DNA from: Candidatus Obscuribacterales bacterium
GTDB lineage: Bacteria > Cyanobacteriota > Vampirovibrionia > Obscuribacterales > Obscuribacteraceae
DNA length: 64,000 bases
Assembly (NCBI GenBank): GCA_031292355.1
Contig: JARLHI010000057.1
Location: forward strand, 62,001-126,000
Reading direction: 5' to 3'
In this document: positions 15,925 through 25,234 of the stretch, piece after piece
How positions within the stretch are numbered: position 1 is the stretch's first letter
Layout: each line of letters begins with the position of its first letter
Position numbers and translations under genes: made by a program
Notes under the pieces: model-generated
Seen by the model: the letters and a program-made list of their open reading frames with translations, nothing else
Told to the model about the DNA's origin: nothing
Database searches by the model: none

Positions 15925-18339
15925 TTGATGTCCTTGGCCCACCTCAATCAAGAATCTCGCAACGAGCTTGAACGGCGCGTACTCGCTGCTGCGCTCAAAC
16001 AGAGCCTACTGAAAGGTGATAAAACAGGCGCCAAACTGGCTCATGAATGTCTTACTGTTTTGCTCAAAGTGGAAAAAAATGACGAAACTGAAGTAGAGGC
16101 CGTTATTCAAATCGCGGAGAATTTTGGCGTCGAAGTAATCGAGCCCGTTCAAGCGGCAGATAATAAAGAAAATGACGACTCCGTCCAGCAGCTTCAAAAT
16201 ATTCCAGAGCGCCCCGTCAAATCCGCGTTGAAAATTGATTTCGAATTGCCTCCTGCCGAAAAGGCAAAAATGAAGGCAGCGTCGGCTAAAAGTGCCAAAG
16301 CCATTAAGCCTACTGAAGTCCAGCAAAAGGCCAGCCCAAAGGTAGAACTGACAGCAACGGCGGAGAATCAAACCATTTACGGTACCGAAGGCGATCAAAT
16401 GCTGGCTGGTATCATTTTGCCGCCGTTTCTGACCGAGCCGCAAATCGGTCTGCAATATCACGCTCTTTACAAAATGCTTGATGTTCGTCAAACAGCAAGT
16501 CGTGATGATATACATCAGACATTCTTACGCCTTGTTCGTCGCATTTTGCGCGAATTGAGAGGCGCGAAACGCCCCAGTCGTCAAGAACTCCTTGGATACC
16601 TTCGCAAACTGTGGATCGCCCATGACATATTGACCGATCCAAACACTCGAACCGATTACGATTTTCGCGATTTAGGCTTGCGCGGGGCAGCAGAGACCGA
16701 ACCGCTCACCGATCCAACAAGCAAGCCTCAATCAACACAAATGCTTCTGCGCATTGGCGAATTATTGCAATGCGCCGGACTGCTTGAGACTGCCGAACTA
16801 GACATCGCCTGCGACATGCATAAAGCCATGCCCGAAATGATGTTTGGTACGTTCCTGGTGCGGCAGGGATTTATCGCAGATTCGGAACTGGACTCAGTAC
16901 TGTTCGGCCAAAAAGCGCTTCGCGCAGGTGCCATCAGTGTCGCTCAATTTCAAGTAGCGATGGAGCTTGCCCGCGAACAATCACTTGCAGTAAAGGACGC
17001 GTTGATCGAAAAAGGCTTCGCTACACGCGCGCAACTCGATGAACTAGATCAAAAGCCAGACGCAAATCAAGTATCGTCGGCCAACGGTGGAAGTGGAAAT
17101 GGCAACGCAAAAGCAAGCCAAACAGCAGTTACAGAAACATCAATCTCAGCACTAAATTTGGTGGCGAGCGAGGCTTCAACAGACACAACTGCGCAGATGC
17201 CTGCAATCGAGGAGACGACTGTCAGCACTGACGGTCGCGCTGCAGCTAAAAGCGAAGCAAGCACACAGGAAAGTATAGAAGAGCGCCTGGCAAATGTACA
17301 ACCGTTGCAAATTTCTAAGGCCCTACCGAGCTGGAAAGATCAGCTTGACTGGAGTTCGCCAGAAGAAGATACAACACCTAACGTATCAACGGTAGAAGAA
17401 ATTGAAGCTACCACGGCACCGCCTGAAGTGGCAACCACAGAAGAAATTGAAGCTACATCGGCACCGCTTGAAGTGGCAACGATAGTAGAAATTGAAGCTA
17501 CGACGGCACCACTTGAAACGTTAGCCGTAGAAGAAGTAGAAGAAATTGAAGCTACAACGTCACCACCCGTAGCACCAGAGTTAGAAGCAGAAACTGCTGA
17601 AGAAAACGAAACGGTTGAACAAATAATAACGCCAGAGCAAGCCGGCAAAGAAGACACAGAGGCGCTCAAGGAAAGCGAAAAACAAGAAAAACAGAAAGAA
17701 GAAAAAGAAGACGAACTGGAGGTTGTTGTAACGACCAAACAACCTGCCGAAACGGATTGGACGGAAACAAAAAAAGAAACGACCACCGTGGAACAAGAGC
17801 CAGGTTTGTTCAGCCACATGCGTGAAGCGGCGTCTTTTTATGACGCTGAAGAAGACTTCTTTGCCACCTATAATTATGCGCAAACTGAAGGCGAAGTCGA
17901 AAGGACGAAAACTGAAGAAGCGGACTCGGCCGAAGATGCTGCATCAGAGTCAGAACCATTGGGAGAGTCTGAGCAGGCCGAGCCTCTCGATGAATCTAGT
18001 GCCGATGAGGACCTCGAAAATTCAGATGACCTGGTTGAATCGGAGAACTTGAAAATCGGCGAGGAAGAAAATCATGAAGGTAGCACCGACCAGGAAAGTG
18101 CGGCTGAACTTGAGTCTGCAACTGAACTTGAGTCTGCAACTGAACCTGAGTCTACAACTGAGTCAGAACGTGCAACCGAATTGGAAGCTTCAACTGAAGC
18201 TGAGTCCATGTCAGAGTCTGAAATAGAAACAGAAAACAACCGCGAAACTGACTCTGCCGAGACTCACGCTGACAGTAATTCAGACAAAGAAAAAACAGTT
18301 AAAGACGAAGATGCCGATGCTACAACGCATGCCGACTGA
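15925..18339 (+). CDS. Large acidic protein with degenerate J-like domain and GspE-N-like helical region
   Basis: The 804-residue soluble protein has four parts. Residues 1-170 are helical, then a Lys/Ala linker. About 177-245 resemble a J domain (YHALYKMLDVRQTASRDDI to IAHDILTDPNTRTDYDF), but the HPD tripeptide that activates Hsp70 is missing. About 272-375 contain repeats of the kind found in the N-terminal domain of type II secretion ATPases (FGTFLVRQGFIADSELDSVL). Residues 376-804 are an acidic, disordered-looking tail with two tandem repeats. No signal peptide is present. The function is unknown; a scaffold role is possible. The ATG has no strong ribosome site. Confidence 0.8.
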   Translation: MMSLAHLNQESRNELERRVLAAALKQSLLKGDKTGAKLAHECLTVLLKVEKNDETEVEAVIQIAENFGVEVIEPVQAADNKENDDSVQQLQNIPERPVKSALKIDFELPPAEKAKMKAASAKSAKAIKPTEVQQKASPKVELTATAENQTIYGTEGDQMLAGIILPPFLTEPQIGLQYHALYKMLDVRQTASRDDIHQTFLRLVRRILRELRGAKRPSRQELLGYLRKLWIAHDILTDPNTRTDYDFRDLGLRGAAETEPLTDPTSKPQSTQMLLRIGELLQCAGLLETAELDIACDMHKAMPEMMFGTFLVRQGFIADSELDSVLFGQKALRAGAISVAQFQVAMELAREQSLAVKDALIEKGFATRAQLDELDQKPDANQVSSANGGSGNGNAKASQTAVTETSISALNLVASEASTDTTAQMPAIEETTVSTDGRAAAKSEASTQESIEERLANVQPLQISKALPSWKDQLDWSSPEEDTTPNVSTVEEIEATTAPPEVATTEEIEATSAPLEVATIVEIEATTAPLETLAVEEVEEIEATTSPPVAPELEAETAEENETVEQIITPEQAGKEDTEALKESEKQEKQKEEKEDELEVVVTTKQPAETDWTETKKETTTVEQEPGLFSHMREAASFYDAEEDFFATYNYAQTEGEVERTKTEEADSAEDAASESEPLGESEQAEPLDESSADEDLENSDDLVESENLKIGEEENHEGSTDQESAAELESATELESATEPESTTESERATELEASTEAESMSESEIETENNRETDSAETHADSNSDKEKTVKDEDADATTHAD
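17395..17575 (+). repeat. 45-base (15-residue) tandem repeats in the acidic tail
   Basis: Units read EEIEATTAPPEVATT, EEIEATSAPLEVATI, VEIEATTAPLETLAV and, after a short insertion, EEIEATTSPPVAP. The first two boundaries are exactly 45 bases apart (17395, 17440, 17485). DNA identity between units is high, pointing to recent duplication. Confidence 0.8.
18100..18207 (+). repeat. 18-base (6-residue) tandem repeats in the acidic tail
   Basis: Six in-frame units of 18 bases encode variants of A-T-E-L-E-S. Units 1-3 (18100-18153) are nearly identical in DNA and units 4-6 have drifted. The tract is a likely site of length variation between strains. Confidence 0.8.
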
Positions 18340-18342
18340 ACG

Positions 18343-19281
18343 TTACGACGTCGTTGGCACAGGCGCGCCTTCGCGCTGAGCATGCGATTGATATAGTCTT
18401 AAAACAACCGATAGCTGTTCTGCAATGAGACGAACAACTTTTTGATCGCCCGGTTTATAAGCTTGCTGCGAATAAGGTAAAACAACAAGCAGACCCAATC
18501 TCACACCAGTCATATCGATTGGTTGAGTCAGTGCATTTTCAGGAAAACTGGAGACCTTTGGCACGTCATCTCGTAGTGGTGGCAATCCCAATTGCAAAGA
18601 CAGTCGCGATACATATGACCTGATTTGAGGCTCTTGACTGTCTTTAGACAAGTCCAGCATCAGGCTCGAGAAACGTCCCTGATTGACCACCAGAGCACAC
18701 GATTGATATGTGATTATGGACGACAACAGAGCAAACAACTTTTCTGTAATCACCTCCAAATCTAAAATGTCTTCGCCAATGCGCCTAACCTCATCAACTA
18801 TCGTCGCCTCAAACAAAAGGCGCTCAAGGAGCTGATTGAGTCTGTTGTTGATTTCTTCGGAAGTTGGATTCCGTCCGGCATCACCAAGGATACGCAAACG
18901 AGGCTGCACCTGAGATTCAGCAAGCAGCTCGCGCACAGCTTTGATCAAATTCGGAAAACCAGGCTCTTTAGGAATATATCTTTCTGCGCCGGACTTCAAA
19001 CCCCAGAATCGGTCAACAGAACCATCCAGTTTTGTCAAAAGAATAACCGGTGTGACAGCTAAATCCGGGTCGTTTTTCACGAGTCGACAAAGCTGGTAGC
19101 CGTTGATCCCAGACATAACGACATCAGAGATAATCAAGTCAGGCAATTCTGTATACGCACGCGCCAGACCTTCAGCGCCGTTGCGAGCCTCAAGAATCTG
19201 ATAGCCCTCTGCCTCCAGAGTGCGTTTAATTGTCATCAACTGAGTCGGACTGTCTTCAATCAAGAGCAGGCGATAAGGCAT
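18343..19281 (-). CDS. Response-regulator receiver protein with GAF-like output region
   Basis: The 312-residue cytoplasmic protein has an N-terminal receiver domain: acidic pair Glu9-Asp10, phosphoacceptor Asp53 (LIISDVVMSG), Thr in ILLTK near 83 and Lys in YIPKEPGF near 104. A helical linker is followed by a region (about 165-300) with the length and pattern of a GAF-type sensory fold (EVITEKLFALLSSIITYQSCALVV to LIAEQLSVVLRLY). No DNA-binding or catalytic output is visible, so it probably signals by protein contact. It ends three bases from the convergent acidic-protein gene. Confidence 0.87.
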   Translation of the reverse strand: MPYRLLLIEDSPTQLMTIKRTLEAEGYQILEARNGAEGLARAYTELPDLIISDVVMSGINGYQLCRLVKNDPDLAVTPVILLTKLDGSVDRFWGLKSGAERYIPKEPGFPNLIKAVRELLAESQVQPRLRILGDAGRNPTSEEINNRLNQLLERLLFEATIVDEVRRIGEDILDLEVITEKLFALLSSIITYQSCALVVNQGRFSSLMLDLSKDSQEPQIRSYVSRLSLQLGLPPLRDDVPKVSSFPENALTQPIDMTGVRLGLLVVLPYSQQAYKPGDQKVVRLIAEQLSVVLRLYQSHAQREGAPVPTTS

Positions 19282-19455
19282 TTATAGACACCCTTTATGA
19301 AGGCGAGAAGATTGCCGGAAACGCAGGCAGGCAACACAGTTGCACTTCCTCTTCATTAAACTCGATTGGGGCTGCCATGAGTCACATTTTTACCGAAAAC
19401 CCTTATGCATTATATGGTTTTTACTAGCGCGCAGCGCAAAACACAAAAATGACGT

Positions 19456-21996
19456 CTACCGACGCGCTCTTGTGCTCTTCAGCCGGTAAATATTATTATT
19501 GATGTTTTCCTCACCTAGCATTAGCTCTTGAGGTAATTGGTATTCGGTAGCAATACGTCCGTCAGTATTGAGTTCAACAGTCTTGTGAGCGCTCAGAAAG
19601 CTTGCCACATCAACTGGCGTCATAATAAAATCACAGTCCAGCACGCGGCTCGGTGGTTCACTAGCCTGCTTCAAAGTCTCTAGTACGGGCGACGACATTC
19701 TAGATTCGCGCAAATCCCCATTGATGATTTTTAGAATGAAATCTAGCGGCGTTTTTTCATTCAGCAGAGCTATCAAAATAACGTCGCCGCTGTTGCGAGG
19801 GTGAAGTACGTAAGTGTTGGGAAAAACGTGGTGAAAAGTGGCAATCAAATTTGTCAATAAACGCTCATCTATACAATAAAGCTGGAGCCACTGCAGAAAC
19901 ACTCCGCCTGGTTTCATTCTTGATTTAGCTAGCCGAAAAAATTCCACAGTAAATAAATCGCTGGAGCCACTCACCCAGGGCTCTGAAGGCTGCGAAACGA
20001 TAATATCGAACAAGGCGTTGTTTTGATTTAAATAGGCTCTGGCATCCGCGCATTCCAGTTTAACGCGACCACTTTCGATCCATTCTTTTCTCAACGGACG
20101 AAAGTTGCTATTGTCGAAAAAACGAACACATCGATAAATTACTGGCTCAATTTCGCAGGTAGTAAGATGCAATATTTGATCGAAAGATAGCAATAAACCA
20201 GAGGTGATACCACTGCCAAAACCTATTGTTAAAGCGTTCAAATCTCTAGCGTTTTGTCCATGACATAAAACTGGCACAATTCCCATGAATAGCTGTGTTT
20301 CATAATCACTTGTGGGTGCCGGCAGATGCCAATCTATAGGCAGTGACGATTCTACTTTTCCATTGGACTTCAAATAAATTACATTAGCCTTCTCATTGGT
20401 TTCTACGGTCACAGTTGCAGAAGACCCTTCTTTATAGAACAAACACTTTTCAGCCGCAGCGTTGTAGCGATTTTTGAATTGAGCAAAAGACAAAAAAGGT
20501 CGCGTGGATGTCTGAACGAAAGACGGTCCAAGTGACATCAAGCGCGACTGCCACAGCGGATGGAGGCAAACGATTAGCAAACTAACAACGATTAGTCCAA
20601 AACTCAATGCTGCGGCGCGGATAGTAAAACTCTTAAGCGCAAACCTTGAACAAATGACACAAAGTAGTGAAAGTGCGCACACGGAGATTATCAGGGCGGT
20701 CTCGATACCACTGACAAAGCAATCATTAGGAATGATGAAAAAAGCCGTCAGCAGAGCGCCACAAATAGACCCAGCGGTGCTCGACGTCATCACATAGGCT
20801 GTCGCTTTGACACTTTGTTGCTCGCTATTTGCTAGTTTGATCAAAAGCGGAATGGCCTGACCAAGAAAAAAAGCAGAACCACTGATCAAAAGAAAAGCGA
20901 TGGAGATGCGTGGAAGAAAAAACTGGATGCTCACCGGGAAAGCCGAATTTCCAAGAAAATTCTGCATCCATAAAATCAGCCACGTCAGCAATGGAAGAGT
21001 TAACAAACTGATCGACAAAAAAAACGCAGCAAAACCAGCGCAGTCATTGAGCAGTAAAAAGTAAGACTCGCCAACATTCGCATTGTACCGTCGGGATACA
21101 ACAGCACCAGCTGCCAGACTAACCAGAATGGCCGCAAGCACTCCACCCACTGCGTAGGTGGACGAGCCACACACCAGACATAAGAGTCGAGTCCAGGTGA
21201 TTTCCAAAGACATGCTAATGAAAGAAAAAGAAAAAGCAAGAGCGAGAAAGACAAAACGATCCGCTTTTCGCTCAACCACAAAAAATTCCACGGGAACGAT
21301 ACGCGCGAATTTAGACTGCCCCGACCACAACCCACCTGCCAGCAGGAGACTGAGCGCGCAGGCTAGCAAGGCTGTTGCCGTTAACCCAACATTTGGCAGA
21401 CACAAAAAAGCACCGCATATGCTACCGAAGGCCGCTCCGCAAATATTCCAAATATATGCGTGATTGATTGATTCGCTCCCGTCGATTCTGTGCTGCGGTT
21501 CCGCTGTAGCTACAGAGTTCATTTCCGCACGTTGCGTGAGCAGAGCTCTAATGCCGAAATTAAAAGCGGCACCCATTGCGGTAGTGGCGATAGTGACGGC
21601 GACGAAGGCGACGGCTGCCAGCAGAAAAACCAAATTCGCTCTGACCCAAAGTGCTCGAGACGTCGACGACAGATAAGCATTGATGAATTCGACTGTGCTC
21701 TGCTCGCTCAGATAAAGAATCGACAGTCCCATAAAGGCCACCACCAGTTCCGACAGAGCATACATTTTCCAGGCATTTATGCTTTTCTCACAGGATTTGA
21801 TACTGAAAAACGAGCCAAGAGCAAGTCCTAGCATAAATAATGAAAAAATCGCCACGGTTGCCGGCATGGTGGCGCCCGTGATTCTAACCAGTAAGCGTTG
21901 CCACACAATTTCATACAGCAACGCCGTAAAACCGGAAACGAAAAAGGCTGCATATAGTAAGAACGAAGCCAAAGTACCGCCTGAAGTCGAAGCCAT
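19456..21996 (-). CDS. Membrane protein fused to a spermidine-synthase-like domain
   Basis: The 846-residue protein begins with a polytopic membrane region (about residues 10-510, a dozen or so helices; first helices ASFLLYAAFFVSGFTALLYE and ATVAIFSLFMLGLALGSFF). A cytoplasmic domain of the spermidine-synthase/Rossmann type follows (about 530-760), with TIGFGSGITSGLLL as SAM-binding loop, CEIEP at the second strand, ADARAYL and DIIVSQPSEPWVSG. This matches the fused transporter/spermidine synthase family in many bacteria, whose substrate is generally not known. It could make or move a polyamine-like compound; that is inference. It diverges from the sbcC-like gene with a 66-base gap. Confidence 0.88.
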   Translation of the reverse strand: MASTSGGTLASFLLYAAFFVSGFTALLYEIVWQRLLVRITGATMPATVAIFSLFMLGLALGSFFSIKSCEKSINAWKMYALSELVVAFMGLSILYLSEQSTVEFINAYLSSTSRALWVRANLVFLLAAVAFVAVTIATTAMGAAFNFGIRALLTQRAEMNSVATAEPQHRIDGSESINHAYIWNICGAAFGSICGAFLCLPNVGLTATALLACALSLLLAGGLWSGQSKFARIVPVEFFVVERKADRFVFLALAFSFSFISMSLEITWTRLLCLVCGSSTYAVGGVLAAILVSLAAGAVVSRRYNANVGESYFLLLNDCAGFAAFFLSISLLTLPLLTWLILWMQNFLGNSAFPVSIQFFLPRISIAFLLISGSAFFLGQAIPLLIKLANSEQQSVKATAYVMTSSTAGSICGALLTAFFIIPNDCFVSGIETALIISVCALSLLCVICSRFALKSFTIRAAALSFGLIVVSLLIVCLHPLWQSRLMSLGPSFVQTSTRPFLSFAQFKNRYNAAAEKCLFYKEGSSATVTVETNEKANVIYLKSNGKVESSLPIDWHLPAPTSDYETQLFMGIVPVLCHGQNARDLNALTIGFGSGITSGLLLSFDQILHLTTCEIEPVIYRCVRFFDNSNFRPLRKEWIESGRVKLECADARAYLNQNNALFDIIVSQPSEPWVSGSSDLFTVEFFRLAKSRMKPGGVFLQWLQLYCIDERLLTNLIATFHHVFPNTYVLHPRNSGDVILIALLNEKTPLDFILKIINGDLRESRMSSPVLETLKQASEPPSRVLDCDFIMTPVDVASFLSAHKTVELNTDGRIATEYQLPQELMLGEENINNNIYRLKSTRARR

Positions 21997-22062
21997 GTCC
22001 CTGAATTATGCCAGAGAACTAATTGAGTCAGGCGCAAAAAAATCGGCTAAAATCACCTTAGC

Positions 22063-25000
22063 GTGATACTAAATACTCTGATCCTGCATAATTTCATGAG
22101 TTACGCCGATGCCACTCTCGATTTGACATCGGTGCCTGTTGCTTGTCTTACCGGTCAAAACGGGGCAGGCAAGTCCGCTTTGCTCGATGCGATCACCTGG
22201 GCACTGTGGGAGGAGGCTCGCGCTTCATCCGACGAATTGATGCGCCTTGGCGAGAAAGAAACCTGGGTCGACCTTATTTTCAACCACGAAGGTGACAAAT
22301 ACAGAGTCCGCCGCTCACGCCAAAAAGTTTCTGTCAAAGCTGGCTCCAAGGCGTCTTCCAAGGGCACTCTGGATTTTCAAGTTTTCTCTTACAAAGAGAT
22401 GGCTGTCAGCACTATTCATGCCGAAGAGCCGGCGCTCACGGCAGGAAGTTGGCGCAGTCTTACTTCAGCAAGCATGCGCGAAACGCAAAAGACTATTACT
22501 GAGCTGTTGCGGATGGATTTCGAGACCTTCATCAATAGCGCCTACTTACGCCAGGGCAAAGCGGACGAATTCACAACCAGAGCCCCTTCTGACCGCAAAC
22601 AAATTCTCTCTGAAATACTTGGACTGTCTTATTTCGACCGCCTACAGGAAAAAGCCAAGGAGCATGCACGTGCGCTCAAATTGCAATCGGATGTCCTATC
22701 TGCCCAGCTCAGCTCTGTACTCGAGCTGGAGACGAAGCAGACAAGCACGCAGCAAGAACTAATAAGCGCAGAAGAACTTTTCAACGAAAAGACAAAAAAC
22801 CTTGCAGATATGGAAAGTATGTCTACTGTATTGCGCGAGCAAATAGCGCAACTGAATATTTTCAAAGAGCGTCTCGAAAAAGGCTTTGCTGAATCAACGA
22901 CCTTAGAAAAGGACATTGCCAGTATCAGCGAGCAGTATGACGAGCAAAGAAGACGACTGGAACATTTAGAGCAACTGCTTTCCAAAACTCCGGAAATCGA
23001 AGCGGCAGCAATTCGCTTTCAAGATCTAAAAGCGACGGTTGAAAACCTGGATAAAAACTCTTTTGCCCTGCAAGAGCTAACGGCCAAAAAAAACGAATAT
23101 CAAACTGAGTTAGCCAAGATTCGCAGTCGCCTCGAAGTGGAATGTGATACAGCGACAAGACAGCTCCAAGAGCTTGAAGAAAAGCTGGATAAGCTGAAAA
23201 AAGACACTTTGGACCAGAATAAAATCGAAGAGGCGTTCCTAAAATACAAAGAATCACTCGCACTCGAAACAGAACTTTCGCTCAAGCAAGAAACTTTTAC
23301 TCGTTTGACAAATCGCTCGAATGAGCTTAAATCTCTGATTGCCGAGCAAAAAATCAGACTCGAAGCAGATGTCTCACAAAAGCGCGTCGCCGTCTCCGAT
23401 TTGCAAAAAATTCTGGAGTCAAAAGAAGGACTGGAAAACGAAAAGCTTTTTCTAGAAGATGAAACGAAATCGCTAGAAAAGTTAGAAGCAGCTTTTGAAG
23501 ATGTGGAAGAGCGCGGTTTAAAGTTAAAGTCGCTACTGGAAAATAAGAAGAACAAGATTGAAACGTTGCACCTGCAACAGAAAGAACGACAGGGCAAAAT
23601 CAGCGAGTTATACGCTCACGCTGATTCAAGTATCTGCCCCTTATGCTCAGCCCCGATTGTCGATAGAGCGGCTGTGATTGATCGTTATCTCGACCAAAAT
23701 AAAACGCAAGATGGCGAGATCAAAGAATTAGAAATTGAAATCGACCAACATGAAACAGAACGAAGTGATCTACGTAAGCAGTACCAGGCGCTACGAATTA
23801 AACTCGACGGTCGCAAACAACTGGACAAACAAATCGGTCAGTTCAATGAAAAACTGCTAGCTGTTGAACGAGCCCAAACGAATTTGGAAAAATCAGTCGA
23901 AGAGCTAACCAAACTGGATTCCAGACTAGCTCACGAAGACTTTGCTCAAATTGAGAGAGAGAGTCTGATCAATATCAAGGCGGAAATTCACAAATTGGAA
24001 TTCGACCCTTTGATGTTTTCCAATCTTCAATCGCAAATTCGCATGCAAAGACACGTCGAAGTACGGCATCAACAGTTATTAAAGGACCTTGCTGAGCTGA
24101 AAAAAATCGAGTTACAAGCCCCAGACCTAAGAGAAATGCTGCGCGTTAAAACCGATGAAATTTCCAGTGAAAGTTATGGCAGCACTGAGCGCAAAAATCT
24201 TCAAGAAGTGCAAGCAAAGATTGCCGCTCTGGACTATGACCGCAATGCCCATACGACGCTAAGAACACAACTTGCGGAACTTTTACCGAGCACTGACTTA
24301 TATAGAGACTTGCAAAAAGCCCTTGAGGAGAAACCAGGCATTGAAAAGTCCGAAAATGTCTATAGGCAGATGCTCGCGGAAAAACGCAGCCGTCGCCAGA
24401 CCCTTGCTGATGAACAAGAAAGACTCCAGTCCGAGCTAGAACAATCGCCACTTCTAGAAAAGAAATTGCAAGAGTTGCAACCAGAAATTAGTAGGGCTCG
24501 CTCTCTTAAAGACGAAGCCGGTCAACGTCTCGCTGTGCTGTCGGCCCAGACGAAGGCTTTAAGCGAAGAACTACAATCGCTTTCTCAAAAAAGAATAGAA
24601 TTAGATATTCTACGAACGAGTATAGATGATTATCAATTTTTGGCTGAAGCATTCGGCAAAAAAGGCATTCAGGCCGTAATCATCGAAAATGCGATTCCAG
24701 AAATTGAAAACGAAGCAAATCGAATACTATCTCGATTGACTGAGAACAAAATGCATATTGCACTCGTTACTCAGCACAAAACGAAAACAGGAACAACGGT
24801 TGAAACGCTTGATCTTTTAATTGGCGATGAGATGGGGACACGCAACTATGAATTGTTCAGCGGTGGCGAGGCTTTTAAGGTCAATTTCGCCGTCCGTGTG
24901 GCGCTTGCAAGGCTGCTCGCCAGACGAGCCGGAGCTAAGCTCGAAACCTTAATAATCGACGAGGGCTTCGGCTCCCAGGATGACGCCAGCCGCGAGCGAC

Positions 25001-25143
25001 TGGTGCGCGCGATCAAGGCAATTCAAACCGACTTTGCCCGAATTCTTGTGATCACCCATATGGCCGATATCAAAGATATGTTTCCCACACAAATTCAAGT
25101 CAGCAAAGTCAATGGGGCGTCACAGCTAGAAATACTCTATTAA
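22063..25143 (+). CDS. sbcC: SbcC/Rad50-type DNA-repair ATPase
   Basis: The 1026-residue protein has an N-terminal Walker A (GQNGAGKS, 31-38) after MILNTLILHNFMSYADATLDL. Two long coiled-coil arms are joined by a zinc hook, Cys525-Pro-Leu-Cys528 in SSICPLCSAPI. The C-terminus has ELFSGGEAFKVNFAVRVALA (ABC signature) and LETLIIDEGFGSQD (Walker B), then ITHMADIKDMFP. With SbcD it would form a complex that trims hairpins and blocked DNA ends. No sbcD lies in the window. The start is GTG at 22063, fixed by the family N-terminus. Confidence 0.93.
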   Translation: MILNTLILHNFMSYADATLDLTSVPVACLTGQNGAGKSALLDAITWALWEEARASSDELMRLGEKETWVDLIFNHEGDKYRVRRSRQKVSVKAGSKASSKGTLDFQVFSYKEMAVSTIHAEEPALTAGSWRSLTSASMRETQKTITELLRMDFETFINSAYLRQGKADEFTTRAPSDRKQILSEILGLSYFDRLQEKAKEHARALKLQSDVLSAQLSSVLELETKQTSTQQELISAEELFNEKTKNLADMESMSTVLREQIAQLNIFKERLEKGFAESTTLEKDIASISEQYDEQRRRLEHLEQLLSKTPEIEAAAIRFQDLKATVENLDKNSFALQELTAKKNEYQTELAKIRSRLEVECDTATRQLQELEEKLDKLKKDTLDQNKIEEAFLKYKESLALETELSLKQETFTRLTNRSNELKSLIAEQKIRLEADVSQKRVAVSDLQKILESKEGLENEKLFLEDETKSLEKLEAAFEDVEERGLKLKSLLENKKNKIETLHLQQKERQGKISELYAHADSSICPLCSAPIVDRAAVIDRYLDQNKTQDGEIKELEIEIDQHETERSDLRKQYQALRIKLDGRKQLDKQIGQFNEKLLAVERAQTNLEKSVEELTKLDSRLAHEDFAQIERESLINIKAEIHKLEFDPLMFSNLQSQIRMQRHVEVRHQQLLKDLAELKKIELQAPDLREMLRVKTDEISSESYGSTERKNLQEVQAKIAALDYDRNAHTTLRTQLAELLPSTDLYRDLQKALEEKPGIEKSENVYRQMLAEKRSRRQTLADEQERLQSELEQSPLLEKKLQELQPEISRARSLKDEAGQRLAVLSAQTKALSEELQSLSQKRIELDILRTSIDDYQFLAEAFGKKGIQAVIIENAIPEIENEANRILSRLTENKMHIALVTQHKTKTGTTVETLDLLIGDEMGTRNYELFSGGEAFKVNFAVRVALARLLARRAGAKLETLIIDEGFGSQDDASRERLVRAIKAIQTDFARILVITHMADIKDMFPTQIQVSKVNGASQLEILY

Positions 25144-25234
25144 GAGAAACAGCTTGCACTAATAATCGACTATCATAGACATAATTGTATTCAAATTAGC
25201 CTTACCATGAAGTCCAAACTGCTCAGTAGACTCG

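Noticed and set aside
15745..15951. 68-codon minus-strand frame upstream of the acidic protein gene
   Set aside because: Overlaps the start of the divergent gene, no ribosome site, no recognised pattern.
17340..17819. Ser/Val-rich minus-strand frame of 159 codons
   Set aside because: Mirror of the acidic repeat tail; composition follows from Glu/Ala/Thr codons.
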